Shown here piece after piece: positions 40,217-48,834 of a stretch of 64,000 nucleotides of DNA (positions within the stretch are counted from its first letter, which is position 1; each line of letters opens with the position of its first letter). The DNA lies in NCBI RefSeq assembly GCF_018459925.1, contig NZ_CP075371.1, positions 372,001 to 436,000 on the forward strand, given 5' to 3'. Under the pieces are notes generated by a model. The model searched no databases. It saw nothing but the letters and a program-made list of their open reading frames with translations, and had not been told where the DNA came from. A program made the translations under genes and the position numbers. The stretch is from Nocardioides aquaticus. Lineage in GTDB: Bacteria; Actinomycetota; Actinomycetes; Propionibacteriales; Nocardioidaceae.

Positions 40217-40569
40217 GCGCGCTTGCCCTTCTCGTACTCGGCGTTCAGCTGCTCGGCCAGCGGGTCCAGCTTCGCCACGGAGAACCGGGCGTAGAGGAAC
40301 GCGATGCCGAAGGTGGTCACGAACTGGAGGAGCCCGAAGACGAGGGCGACGTTGATGTTGCCCACCAGCCGGTGGGCCATGAAGCCGGACGCCCAGTTCG
40401 ACATCACGACGTAGAGCAGGAACCAGGCCAGGAAGACCACCGTGGCGGGCAGCACGAAGCCCCGGTAGCGCTTGCGCAGCTCGATGAACTCGGGGCGGTC
40501 GTGGATCTCGTCGTAGACGGGGTCGTGCCGGGCGGCTGTGCCCGGTGGGGTGTCGGCTTCTTGGCTCAT
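40213..40569 (-). CDS. DUF485 domain-containing membrane protein
   Basis: This 118-residue protein has two membrane helices and the DUF485 pattern (HDRPEFIELRKRYRGFVLP is split by the RRY-type motif; C-terminal FLYARFSVAKLDPLAEQL). It matches E. coli YjcH, the small partner of ActP, in arrangement. It probably helps assembly or function of the symporter. The start is ATG 40569 and the stop overlaps actP. Confidence 0.9.
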   Translation of the reverse strand: MSQEADTPPGTAARHDPVYDEIHDRPEFIELRKRYRGFVLPATVVFLAWFLLYVVMSNWASGFMAHRLVGNINVALVFGLLQFVTTFGIAFLYARFSVAKLDPLAEQLNAEYEKGKRA

Positions 40570-40593
40570 CGGTGCGCCTCTCGGTGCGGGAGT

Positions 40594-40609
40594 AGTGACC
40601 GGCGTCACG
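40594..40609 (-). promoter_or_regulatory. CRP-like site upstream of DUF485-actP
   Basis: AGTGACCGGCGTCACG keeps GTGA-N6-TCAC (8 of 10 consensus positions) and lies 25-40 bp before the DUF485 start, overlapping a TAACGT box (minus strand, 40607-40612). The rest of this 294-bp gap (40570-40863) holds two copies of GGCGAGCGGTCG, GC-rich hairpins and a possible GlnR site. Confidence 0.4.
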
Positions 40610-40809
40610 TTAGGGGCGCCGCTCCGCGCCGACGAGGGCTGACCGGCGGTGCTGCGGCGAGCGGTCGGCCCGGCACGGCGAGCGGTCGTGCCGGCGGTGG
40701 TGCGCGTGGTCGCGCGCACCGCCGTGAGCCCGTGAGCCCGTGAGGGGGCCGTGACAGAAGTCCCGCTCACCGGACACAGCCGGGCAACCCCGGCGTCGGA
40801 CGCTGGAGC

Positions 40810-40825
40810 GAAACCTGCGTGACAC
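40810..40825 (+). promoter_or_regulatory. GlnR-like half-site pair upstream of nirB
   Basis: GAAAC-CTGCGT-GACAC fits the GlnR pattern of AC half-sites (AC-N9-AC, GAAAC-N6-GTNAC type). It lies 39 bp before the nirB start, with a TAGGTT -10-like box at 40836-40841. GlnR is known to control nirBD in mycobacteria and streptomycetes; binding here is inferred. Confidence 0.35.
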
Positions 40826-40863
40826 ACGCCCGCCCTAGGTTGGGCCGGGAGAGGGAGACAGTG

Positions 40864-43470
40864 ATGGATCAGCGTCAGCGCCTGGTGGTCGTCGGCCACG
40901 GGATGGTCGGCCACCGGCTCGTCCAGGCCGCCGTCGAGCGGGGCCTCACCGCCACCCACGACGTCGTCGTGCTCGGCGAGGAGACCCGCGCCGCCTACGA
41001 CCGCGTCGCCCTGACCTCCTACTTCGGCGCCGACGGGCCCGACGCGCTGTCGCTGCTTCCCGGCGGCGTCTACGACGACCCCGCCGTGACGCTGCGGCTG
41101 GCCACCACCGTCACCGGGCTCGACCGGCAGGAGCGCACGGTGACCCTCGGCGACGGCGAGGTGCTCGGTTACGACCAGCTCGTGCTGGCCACCGGGGCGG
41201 CGCCCTTCGTGCCGCCCGTGCCCGGCCACGACCGCGACGGCTGCTTCGTCTACCGCACCATCGACGACCTCGACGCGATCCGCGAGGCCTCGCTGACCGC
41301 GACCGGCGGGGTCGTGGTCGGCGGTGGGCTGCTCGGCCTCGAGGCGGCCAACGCCCTGGTCCAGCTCGGGCTGCGCACCCACGTCGTCGAGATGGCGCCG
41401 CGGCTGATGCCGGTCCAGCTCGACGCCGCCGCCGGCAGCACCCTGGTACGCCACGTCGAGCAGCTCGGCGTCACCGTGCACGCCGGGGTGCGCACCGAGG
41501 CCGTCGAGGCCGGCCCCGACGGCACCGGCGTGGGTGGGCTGCGGCTGGCGGGCGCCGGCGACGAGCCGGGCCCGCTGGTCGAGGCCGAGGTCGTCGTGTT
41601 CTCGGCCGGCATCCGGCCGCGCGACCAGCTGGCCCGCGCCAGTGGCCTCGAGGTGGCCGAGCGCGGCGGCGTCGTGGTCGACGAGCAGTGCCGCACCAGC
41701 GACCCCCGGATCTGGGCGGTGGGCGAGTGCGCGGCACCGGGCGGTCGGATGTACGGCCTGGTCGCCCCCGGTTACGCCATGGCCGAGGTCGTCGTGGACG
41801 CGCTGCTCGGCGGTGCCGGGCGGTTCCTCGGCGCCGACATGTCGACCAAGCTGAAGCTGCTGGGCGTCGACGTGGCGTCGTTCGGCGACGCGTTCGCCAC
41901 GACCGAGGGCGCGCTCGAGCTGGTCTTCTCCGACGCGGTCGCCGGGACGTACAAGAAGCTGGTGGTGACCGAGGACGGCACCCGCCTGCTCGGTGGGATC
42001 CTGGTCGGGGACGCCGCGGCGTACGGCGTGCTGCGTCCGATGGTGGCCAGCGGCATCGCGCTCCCCGAGAACCCCGAGGACCTGATCCTGCCGGGCCGGG
42101 GCGTCCCGGCGACGGGGGTCGGGGCGCTGCCCGAGGAGGCTCAGGTCTGCTCGTGCAACGACGTCAGCAAGGGCGAGATCGTGGGCGCGGTGCGCGACGG
42201 CGTGACCGGGCCCGACGGCGAGCCGCACCGGTGCGAGGACGTCGCCGACGTCAAGCGCTGCACCGGCGCAGGCACCACCTGCGGCTCCTGCGTCGGGACC
42301 GTCAAGGCGCTCGTCGAGGACCACCTCGCCTCCGTCGGCAAGGAGGTCGACCGCAGCCTGTGCGAGCACTTCGCGCTGTCCCGGCAGGACGTCTTCGACC
42401 TCGTGGTCGTGCACGACTACCGCACCTTCGACGCCCTGGTCGAGGCGCACGGATCGGGTCGCGGGTGCGACGTCTGCAAGCCGGTCGTCGCCTCGGTGCT
42501 GGCCAGCCGCTTCCACGGCCACGTCCTCGAGGGCGCCACCGGCAGCCTCCAGGACACCAACGACGCGTTCCTGGCCAACATCCAGCGCAACGGGACGTAC
42601 TCCGTCATGCCCCGGATCGCGGGCGGTGAGGTCACTCCGGAGAAGCTGATCGTGCTCGGCGAGGTGGCGCGCGACTTCGGGCTCTACACCAAGATCACCG
42701 GGGGGCAGCGGATCGACCTGTTCGGAGCCCGGGTCGAGCAGCTGCCGGTGATCTGGCGGCGTCTCGTCGACGCCGGATTCGAGTCCGGTCACGCCTACGG
42801 CAAGTCGCTGCGAACCGTGAAGTCCTGCGTCGGGTCGACCTGGTGCCGCTACGGCGTGCAGGACTCCACGTCGATGGCGATCGCCCTGGAGCTGCGCTAC
42901 CGGGGGCTCCGCTCGCCGCACAAGATCAAGGGCGGGGTCAGCGGCTGCGCCCGCGAGTGCGCCGAGGCGCGCTCCAAGGACTTCGGGGTGATCGCGACCG
43001 AGAAGGGCTGGAACCTCTACGTCGGCGGCAACGGCGGCGCGACGCCCGTGCACGCACGGCTGCTCGCCGGGGACCTCGACGACGAGACGCTCGTGCGCTA
43101 CCTGGACCGCTACCTCATGTACTACATCCGCACCGCCGACCGGCTCCAGCGCACCGCACCGTGGGTGGAGTCCCTCGACGGTGGTCTCGACCGGGTCCGG
43201 GCCGTGGTGGTCGACGACGAGCTGGGTCTGGGCGCCGAGCTGGAGGCCGACATGGCCGAGCACGTCGACGCCTACTTCGACGAGTGGAAGGCCACCCTGG
43301 AGGACCCCGAGAAGCTCGCCCGCTTCGTCTCCTTCGTCAACGCCCCCGACCTGCCGGACCCGAGCATCTCCTTCGACGTCGAGCGCGACCAGGTCCGACC
43401 CCGCGACCCTGCGGCCGCGGCGGCGGGGCCGGTCGACCTCGGCGCCACGATCCCGGTGGGCGTCCGGTGA
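40864..43470 (+). CDS. nirB: Nitrite reductase (NADH) large subunit
   Basis: This cytoplasmic enzyme reduces nitrite to ammonium for assimilation. The 868 residues hold an FAD/NAD domain (VVVGHGMVGHR near the start, VVVGGGLLGLEAA), BFD-type [2Fe-2S] cysteines (CSCNDVSKGEIVGAV, then CTGAGTTCGSC), and the siroheme/[4Fe-4S] ligands CVGSTWC and GCAREC near residue 650-700. ATG 40864 (or GTG 40861) follows GGGAGAGGGAGA. NirD follows with a four-base overlap. The siroheme needed may be finished by the CbiX-type chelatase at 48835. Confidence 0.96.
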   Translation: MDQRQRLVVVGHGMVGHRLVQAAVERGLTATHDVVVLGEETRAAYDRVALTSYFGADGPDALSLLPGGVYDDPAVTLRLATTVTGLDRQERTVTLGDGEVLGYDQLVLATGAAPFVPPVPGHDRDGCFVYRTIDDLDAIREASLTATGGVVVGGGLLGLEAANALVQLGLRTHVVEMAPRLMPVQLDAAAGSTLVRHVEQLGVTVHAGVRTEAVEAGPDGTGVGGLRLAGAGDEPGPLVEAEVVVFSAGIRPRDQLARASGLEVAERGGVVVDEQCRTSDPRIWAVGECAAPGGRMYGLVAPGYAMAEVVVDALLGGAGRFLGADMSTKLKLLGVDVASFGDAFATTEGALELVFSDAVAGTYKKLVVTEDGTRLLGGILVGDAAAYGVLRPMVASGIALPENPEDLILPGRGVPATGVGALPEEAQVCSCNDVSKGEIVGAVRDGVTGPDGEPHRCEDVADVKRCTGAGTTCGSCVGTVKALVEDHLASVGKEVDRSLCEHFALSRQDVFDLVVVHDYRTFDALVEAHGSGRGCDVCKPVVASVLASRFHGHVLEGATGSLQDTNDAFLANIQRNGTYSVMPRIAGGEVTPEKLIVLGEVARDFGLYTKITGGQRIDLFGARVEQLPVIWRRLVDAGFESGHAYGKSLRTVKSCVGSTWCRYGVQDSTSMAIALELRYRGLRSPHKIKGGVSGCARECAEARSKDFGVIATEKGWNLYVGGNGGATPVHARLLAGDLDDETLVRYLDRYLMYYIRTADRLQRTAPWVESLDGGLDRVRAVVVDDELGLGAELEADMAEHVDAYFDEWKATLEDPEKLARFVSFVNAPDLPDPSISFDVERDQVRPRDPAAAAAGPVDLGATIPVGVR

Positions 43471-43844
43471 CGGGCGGCACGGCCGTGCCGGACGGTTGGG
43501 TGCCGGTCTGCCGGATCGAGCAGATCCGTCGGGAGACCGGCGTCGCGGCGTGGGTCCACGGCGAGGCCGTGGCCGTCTTCCGCACCCACGACGACCAGGT
43601 GCACGCCCTGGGCAACCACGACCCGCGTACGGGCGCCTCGGTCCTCGCCCGGGGCATCGTCGGAAGCCGCGGGGACGAGCCGTTCGTCGCCTCGCCGCTG
43701 CACAAGGAACCGTTCGGGCTGCGCGACGGGGTCTGCCTCGACGACCCGACGGTGCGGACGCCGTCCTTCGAGGCGCGCGTGGTCGACGGGGTCGTCGAGG
43801 TCGGCGCCCGGCGGCTCGTGCCCGCGGTGGCGGAGGTGCCGTGA
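43467..43844 (+). CDS. nirD: Nitrite reductase (NADH) small subunit
   Basis: This 125-residue Rieske-fold protein lacks the cluster-binding Cys/His pairs, as is normal for NirD. Typical parts are VPVCRIEQI at the start, ALGNHDPRTGASVLARGIVG, and ASPLHKEPFGLRDGVCLDD. It completes the assimilatory nitrite reductase with NirB. GTG 43467 overlaps the nirB stop, and the downstream HemD-like gene overlaps it in turn. Confidence 0.94.
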   Translation: MTGGTAVPDGWVPVCRIEQIRRETGVAAWVHGEAVAVFRTHDDQVHALGNHDPRTGASVLARGIVGSRGDEPFVASPLHKEPFGLRDGVCLDDPTVRTPSFEARVVDGVVEVGARRLVPAVAEVP

Positions 43845-44974
43845 CGGACGCCCCGACCGGGTCGACGGCGCCGCTGGCCGGCTACCACGTCGGCGTCACG
43901 GCGGCCCGCAAGGTCGAGGAGCAGGTGGCCCTGATCGAGCGTCGTGGGGCGGCGGTGCACTGGGCGCCGGCGCTGTCGCTGGACCCCAACCAGGTCGACG
44001 ACGCCCAGCTGCGGCCGGCCACCGAGCAGGTGATCGCGGACCCGCCCGACATGGTGCTGGTCACCACCGGCATCGGGATGCGGGCCTGGCTGGCCGCCGC
44101 CGCCGAGTGGGGGCTGCGCGAGGACCTCGTCGCCGCGATCAAGCCCGCCGAGATCCTCGCCCGGGGGCCCAAGAGCGTCGGCGCGCTGCGCGGTGCCGGC
44201 CTGCGCGAGCTGTGGTCGCCCGAGTCGGAGCTGTTCGAGGACGTGCTCGACCACCTGCGCGGACGCGACCTGGCCGGGCTGCGGATCCTGGTGCAGGAGC
44301 ACGGGCAGTCGCTGTCGATGGTCGCCCACGCGCTGCGCCGCCAGGGCGCGGAGGTCACCGTGGTCACCGTGTACCGGGTGGCCGGCGCCGAGGACCCCAC
44401 CCCGATGTTCCAGCTCGTCGACCGCGTCGCCGACGGGGAGCTGGACGCGGTCACCTTCACCTCCGCACCGGCCGTCGCGGCCCTGATGGAGGCCGCCGGC
44501 TCGACCGGGCGCCGCGACGAGCTGATCAGCGCCTTCCAGGCCGACGTCCTCGCGGTCTGCGTCGGCCCGGTCACCGCGGCGGCGTTCGAGATGTGGGGCG
44601 TGCCGACGGTCTACCCGGAGCGGTCCCGGCTCGCGGCGATGGTCAAGCTGCTGGAGACCGAGCTGCCCTCGCGTCGCGAGGGGTTGCTGCTCGACCTCGA
44701 GACCGGCCAGCAGCTGCTGCTCCACGGCGACGCGGTGCTGCTCGACGGCGCCGAGGTCAAGCTCTCCCCGGCGCCGGCCGCGGTCCTCCAGGCGCTGGTG
44801 GCCAACCCCGGCAACGTCGTCCCCCGCCGCGCCCTGCTGGCGATGCTGCCCTCCGGGACCGCCGGCTCCGAGCACGCCGTCGAGATGGCGGTGGCCCGAC
44901 TGCGTGCCACGATCGGCACCCGCAGCGTGCAGACGGTGGTCAAGCGGGGCTACCGGCTGGGCGTCCCCCGCTGA
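43841..44974 (+). CDS. Uroporphyrinogen-III synthase domain fused to a winged-helix DNA-binding domain
   Basis: The product is 377 residues. Residues ~10-260 resemble HemD (GYHVGVTAARKVEEQ; LVTTGIGMRAWL; AVTFTSAPAVAALM). Residues ~285-375 form an OmpR-type winged helix (VKLSPAPAAVLQALVANPGNVV ... VKRGYRLGVPR, split here by the loop). The nirBD neighbourhood and four-base overlap with nirD suggest a regulator of nitrite assimilation or of siroheme supply, as in Rv0260c-type proteins. Whether the HemD part is catalytic or a ligand sensor is uncertain. Confidence 0.85.
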   Translation: MTDAPTGSTAPLAGYHVGVTAARKVEEQVALIERRGAAVHWAPALSLDPNQVDDAQLRPATEQVIADPPDMVLVTTGIGMRAWLAAAAEWGLREDLVAAIKPAEILARGPKSVGALRGAGLRELWSPESELFEDVLDHLRGRDLAGLRILVQEHGQSLSMVAHALRRQGAEVTVVTVYRVAGAEDPTPMFQLVDRVADGELDAVTFTSAPAVAALMEAAGSTGRRDELISAFQADVLAVCVGPVTAAAFEMWGVPTVYPERSRLAAMVKLLETELPSRREGLLLDLETGQQLLLHGDAVLLDGAEVKLSPAPAAVLQALVANPGNVVPRRALLAMLPSGTAGSEHAVEMAVARLRATIGTRSVQTVVKRGYRLGVPR

Positions 44975-44995
44975 GGGGCGCCGCCCGGCGGCAGG

Positions 44996-46528
44996 TCAGC
45001 CCCGGTCGACCTCGAGCGCCTCGGGCGTGTGCAGCCGGACCAGGAACCGGCGCGCGTGGGCCGGGCGGCGGCTCCGCGTCGCCAGGCTGACCAGCACCAT
45101 CGTCGCGAACGCCAGCGGCACGCTCCAGGCCGCGGGCTGGCCCAGCAGGGTGGCGGTCCAGTCGGTGGTCACCGGGCCGGGGGAGGTGCCGTCGACCAGG
45201 GTCCACGCCACCGCGGCGGCCGAGCCGAGGCCGCCGGTGACCAGGCCGGCCACCGCCCCGGGCGCGGTGAGGCCGGTCCACCAGATCCCCAGCACCAGCA
45301 GCGGGCAGAAGGTGGACGCCGCGACCGCGAAGGCCAGCCCGACCGCCCGGGCGACGCCGAGGTCCGGCAGGGCCAGGGCCGTGGCCAGCGGCACCGCGAC
45401 CGCCGCGACGACGGCCAGCCGGAATGCCGCGGCGTCCGGCAGCCGGAGCCCGCCGACCCGGGCCCGCGCCGTCACGTCCTGGGTCAGGACGCCGGCCACC
45501 GCGATGGTCAGGCCCGAGGAGGTCGACAGGAAGGCCGCGTACGCCCCGGCCGTCACCAGCCCCGTCAGCAGCTCGCCCCCGAGCCCCGGCACCATCAGCC
45601 GCGGCAGGTCGAGCACCAAGGAGTCCGCCCGCGCCGGTGCCGCGCCGTAGACCCGGCCGAGCGCGGCGTACACCGGCGGCAGGACGTAGAAGGCTCCCAG
45701 CAGGCCGAGCACCACGAGCGTCGTACGACGCGCGGCCCGGCCGTCGGGGTTGGTGTAGAAGCGGACGACCACGTGCGGCAGGCCCATCGTGCCCAGGAAC
45801 GTGGCGACGATCAGCGAGTAGGTCGAGTACAGCCCCTGGCCCCCGCCCTCGGCCAGCGGCAGCGACCAGCTCCCGCCGCCGGCGGCCTCGCCCCCGGCCC
45901 CTGGGCTGCCGTCCCCGAACCAGACCACGAGCAGCACGGCCACCGGGACCAGCAGCGCGGTGAGCTTGAGCCAGTACTGCACCGCCTGGACCAGCGTGAT
46001 GCTGCGCATCCCGCCCGTCCCCACGCTGACCAGCACCACCGCGCCCACCGTCACCGGGCCCACCCACCGGGGGGCGCCGAGGGCGGCGGCCAGGGTGATC
46101 CCCGCGCCCTGGAACTGGGGCAGCAGGTAGAGCCAGCCGATCGTCACCACCAGCAGCGAGCACGCGGACCGGGCCCCGCGCGAGCCGAGCCTCGCCTCGG
46201 CGAAGTCCGGCAGCGTGTAGGCGCCCGAGCGCCGCAGGGGCGCAGCCACCAGCACCAGCAGGACGAGGTAGCCCGCGGTCCAGCCGATCGGGTACCACGC
46301 CATGTCGGCGCCGAAGGTGAGCACCAGGCCGGCCACGCCCAGGAACGAGGCGGCGGAGAGGTACTCGCCGGCGATCGCCGAGGCGTTCATCCCGGGCCCG
46401 ACCGTCCGGGACGCCACGAGGAAGTCGCTGGTGGTGCGCGAGAGCCGCAGCCCCCAGGTGCCGATGACCAGCGTGGCCACGGCGACCAGGACGACGGCCA
46501 CGGCGCCGGGCAGGGACTCCAGCCTCAC
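44996..46528 (-). CDS. Sodium:solute symporter of a LytS/LytT-controlled module
   Basis: This 510-residue SSS-family transporter has ~13 membrane helices ([21 protein letters not shown] is split at the RTVGP turn; [24 protein letters not shown] in the core resembles ActP). It is distinct from the symporter at 38600. It is coupled (GTGA overlap) to a small two-helix protein and lies downstream of a two-component pair on the same strand, so a carboxylate sensed by the kinase is the probable substrate. Start GTG 46528. Confidence 0.88.
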   Translation of the reverse strand: MRLESLPGAVAVVLVAVATLVIGTWGLRLSRTTSDFLVASRTVGPGMNASAIAGEYLSAASFLGVAGLVLTFGADMAWYPIGWTAGYLVLLVLVAAPLRRSGAYTLPDFAEARLGSRGARSACSLLVVTIGWLYLLPQFQGAGITLAAALGAPRWVGPVTVGAVVLVSVGTGGMRSITLVQAVQYWLKLTALLVPVAVLLVVWFGDGSPGAGGEAAGGGSWSLPLAEGGGQGLYSTYSLIVATFLGTMGLPHVVVRFYTNPDGRAARRTTLVVLGLLGAFYVLPPVYAALGRVYGAAPARADSLVLDLPRLMVPGLGGELLTGLVTAGAYAAFLSTSSGLTIAVAGVLTQDVTARARVGGLRLPDAAAFRLAVVAAVAVPLATALALPDLGVARAVGLAFAVAASTFCPLLVLGIWWTGLTAPGAVAGLVTGGLGSAAAVAWTLVDGTSPGPVTTDWTATLLGQPAAWSVPLAFATMVLVSLATRSRRPAHARRFLVRLHTPEALEVDRG

Positions 46529-46890
46529 CGCGCCCGCCGGTCGGTGAGCTCGGCGAAGTCCCGCTCGTTGCGCTCGGCCCGGCGCACGTAGCGCCACCCG
46601 AGCAGCACCAGCCAGGGGTACACCAGGCCGCCGAGGAGCACCCAGGCCAGCGGCACCCCGGCCACCTCCGCCCCCGCCACGCCGTCCACCAGGAACAGCA
46701 GCGGCAGCGAGCCGACGCTGACCGCGAGCAGGAGCAGCACCCGCGCGGCCAGCGCGAGCTGGGCGCGCAGCAGGGAGCCGAGGTAGACCGCCTCGAGGGA
46801 GGCCTCCTCCTCGAGGTCGGAGGAGCGGGGCCGGACGGCCGTACGCCGCTCGGGGCCGGTGACCCGGACCCGCGGCGGGACCTCGCTCAC
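46525..46890 (-). CDS. Small membrane protein, DUF485-like partner of the symporter
   Basis: This 121-residue protein has two membrane helices (~45-70 and ~80-100) between charged ends. Its layout, GVPLAWVLLGG followed by WRYVRRAERNERDF, resembles the YjcH/DUF485 partner of acetate symporters, although the sequence match is weak. It sits directly before the SSS gene, as the DUF485 gene does at 40213. The start is GTG 46890, seven bases after the response regulator stop. Confidence 0.7.
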   Translation of the reverse strand: MSEVPPRVRVTGPERRTAVRPRSSDLEEEASLEAVYLGSLLRAQLALAARVLLLLAVSVGSLPLLFLVDGVAGAEVAGVPLAWVLLGGLVYPWLVLLGWRYVRRAERNERDFAELTDRRAR

Positions 46891-46897
46891 GCCCGGC

Positions 46898-47686
46898 TCA
46901 TCGGGCGGTCCGTCGCACCAGCAGGTCGCGCAGGGCGCGGGTGTGGCGCCGGCTGACCCCCAGCTCGACAGGGTCGTGGGCGCCGACCAGGACCGTGCAG
47001 CGCCCGGCGTCCATCCGGACCTGGGTGACGTGGGCCAGCGACACCAGCAGCGAGCGGTGGACCCGGACGAAGCCGGACGGCCCCCACTCGGCCTCGAGGG
47101 TCGAGAGGGGCACCCGCACCAGGTGGGAGCCGGTCGGGGTGAACAGCCGGGCGTAGTCGCCCTGGGCCTCGACGTGGGTCACCTCGGCGCGGTCGACGAA
47201 CCGCGTCACGCCGCCGAGCTCGACCGGGATCAGGGTGTCGGCGCCGGACGCCGCCGGGCCCTCGGCCTCCCGGGCCTCGGTGCCGCGGCCCTCGACCACG
47301 CGGCGCACGGCCTCGGCGAGGCGCTCGGCGCGGACGGGCTTCAGGACGTAGTCGACGGCGTGGAGGTCGAACGCCTCGACCGCGTGCTCCTCGTGCGCGG
47401 TCACGAACACCACCGGCGGCGCCGGGACGGCCCGGGCCAGCGCCTCGCCGAGCTCCAGCCCGCTACGCCCGGGCATCTGCACGTCGAGGAAGACGCAGTC
47501 GACGTCGTGGGTGGCCAGCACGACCAGCGCCTCGGCGGCGTTGCCGGCCGTCAGCACGTCGGCGACCCGGCCGTCGCGCGAGAGCAGCCACGCCAGCTCG
47601 TCGAGGGCGGGCCGCTCGTCGTCGACGACCAGGGCGGTCAGGCCGGTCGGTCCGGCCTGCCCGGCCGGAGCCCCCGCGCCGCTCAT
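46898..47686 (-). CDS. LytTR family response regulator
   Basis: This 262-residue protein has an N-terminal receiver domain (LVVDDERPALDEL, phosphoacceptor Asp in DCVFLDVQMPG, conserved Lys in YVLKPV) and a C-terminal LytTR DNA-binding domain (EVTHVEAQGDYARLFT; FVRVHRSLLVSLAHV). It should be phosphorylated by the adjacent kinase and activate the transporter genes downstream, as BtsR/YpdB do in E. coli; that parallel is inferred. ATG 47686 overlaps the kinase stop. Confidence 0.92.
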   Translation of the reverse strand: MSGAGAPAGQAGPTGLTALVVDDERPALDELAWLLSRDGRVADVLTAGNAAEALVVLATHDVDCVFLDVQMPGRSGLELGEALARAVPAPPVVFVTAHEEHAVEAFDLHAVDYVLKPVRAERLAEAVRRVVEGRGTEAREAEGPAASGADTLIPVELGGVTRFVDRAEVTHVEAQGDYARLFTPTGSHLVRVPLSTLEAEWGPSGFVRVHRSLLVSLAHVTQVRMDAGRCTVLVGAHDPVELGVSRRHTRALRDLLVRRTAR

Positions 47687-48795
47687 GCCTGCACCCCGGG
47701 GGCGAACTTCGGAACCCGGAGGACGACCTTCGTGCCGGCACCCGGGGCGGTCTCGACGACGAGACCGTACTCGTCTCCGAAGGCGGCCCGGAGCCGGGCG
47801 TCGACGTTGCCGAGCCCCACGGAGTCCAGGCTGGCGTCCCCGGCCAGTGCGCGACGGACCCGCTCGGGGTCCTCGCCCGCGCCGTCGTCCTCGACCTCGA
47901 TCACGCAGTCCTGCCCCCGGTCGTGGGCCGTGATGGTGATGTGCCCGACCCCGTCGTCGGCGCCGAGCCCGTGCTGCACGGCATTCTCCACCAGCGGCTG
48001 CACGCACAGGAAGGGCACCGTGACCGGCAGCACCTCGGGCGCCACGCGCAGGGTGACCCTCAGCCGGTCGCCGAAGCGGGCCTGCTCGAGCAGCAGGTAC
48101 CGCTCGATCGAGCGCAGCTCCTCGGCCAGGGTGGTGTAGTCGCCGTGGCGGCGGAACGAGTAGCGGGTGAAGTCGGCGAACTCCAGCAGCAGCTCCCGGG
48201 CCCGGTCGGGGTCGGTACGCACGAAGCTGGCGATCGCGCCGAGGGAGTTGTAGACGAAGTGCGGGCTGATCTGGGCCCGCAGCGCGCGGACCTCGGCCTC
48301 CATCAACCTGTTCCGCGAGGCGTCGAGCTCGGCCAGCGCGAGCTGGCCGGAGACCCACCCGGCCACCTCGTCGGCGGCCCGGGCCAGTCCGGCGGTGCTG
48401 CGCGGGGCGTAGGCCTGCAGGGTCCCGACGATGACGTCGTCGACCACCAGCGGGCTGACCACCGCCACCCGGACGGGGCAGCCGCCCTCGTCGCAGGTGA
48501 CGTCGGCGCCGCTGACGACCCGGGTCTGGCCGCGTTCCACGGCCAGGCGCGCGAGCCGGGCGGAGCGGCCGAGGTGGTGGCGGCCCTCGCCGTCCCAGGC
48601 CAGCGGCTGCTCGGTGTCGGTCAGGGCCAGGGCGGGGGTGCCGAGCAGGATCCGCAGGTGCCGGATCGACCGCTCGCTGCTCGCCGTGGTCAGACCCTCC
48701 CGCAGTGCGGGCGCGGCCAGCGAGGCCCGGTGCAGGGTCCAGAACGTCGCCCGGTCCGCCTCGGTGCCGAGGTGGGGTCGCCGCCAGCCACGCAT
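47683..48795 (-). CDS. LytS-type sensor histidine kinase
   Basis: This 370-residue protein has an N-terminal GAF-like sensing region (RVAVVSPLVVDDVIVGTLQAYAP is split between strands), then a His_kinase domain with ISPHFVYNSLGAI (phospho-His), N-box VENAVQHGLGADD and G-box SVGLGNVDARL. No membrane helices are visible, unlike most LytS proteins, so the signal is probably cytoplasmic. It is the first gene of the kinase-regulator-small protein-symporter operon. ATG 48795; divergent from the chelatase gene. Confidence 0.9.
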   Translation of the reverse strand: MRGWRRPHLGTEADRATFWTLHRASLAAPALREGLTTASSERSIRHLRILLGTPALALTDTEQPLAWDGEGRHHLGRSARLARLAVERGQTRVVSGADVTCDEGGCPVRVAVVSPLVVDDVIVGTLQAYAPRSTAGLARAADEVAGWVSGQLALAELDASRNRLMEAEVRALRAQISPHFVYNSLGAIASFVRTDPDRARELLLEFADFTRYSFRRHGDYTTLAEELRSIERYLLLEQARFGDRLRVTLRVAPEVLPVTVPFLCVQPLVENAVQHGLGADDGVGHITITAHDRGQDCVIEVEDDGAGEDPERVRRALAGDASLDSVGLGNVDARLRAAFGDEYGLVVETAPGAGTKVVLRVPKFAPGVQA

Positions 48796-48822
48796 GGGGG
48801 CATGGTGCCCTACGTCGCCGAC

Positions 48823-48828
48823 TACGCT
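48823..48828 (+). promoter_or_regulatory. -10 box of the CbiX-type gene (leaderless)
   Basis: TACGCT lies six bases before GTG 48835. Confidence 0.45.
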
Positions 48829-48834
48829 GGGACG

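Noticed and set aside
43467..43844. NirD as a damaged Rieske protein because cluster ligands are missing
   Set aside because: NirD proteins normally lack these ligands; the length and motifs are complete.
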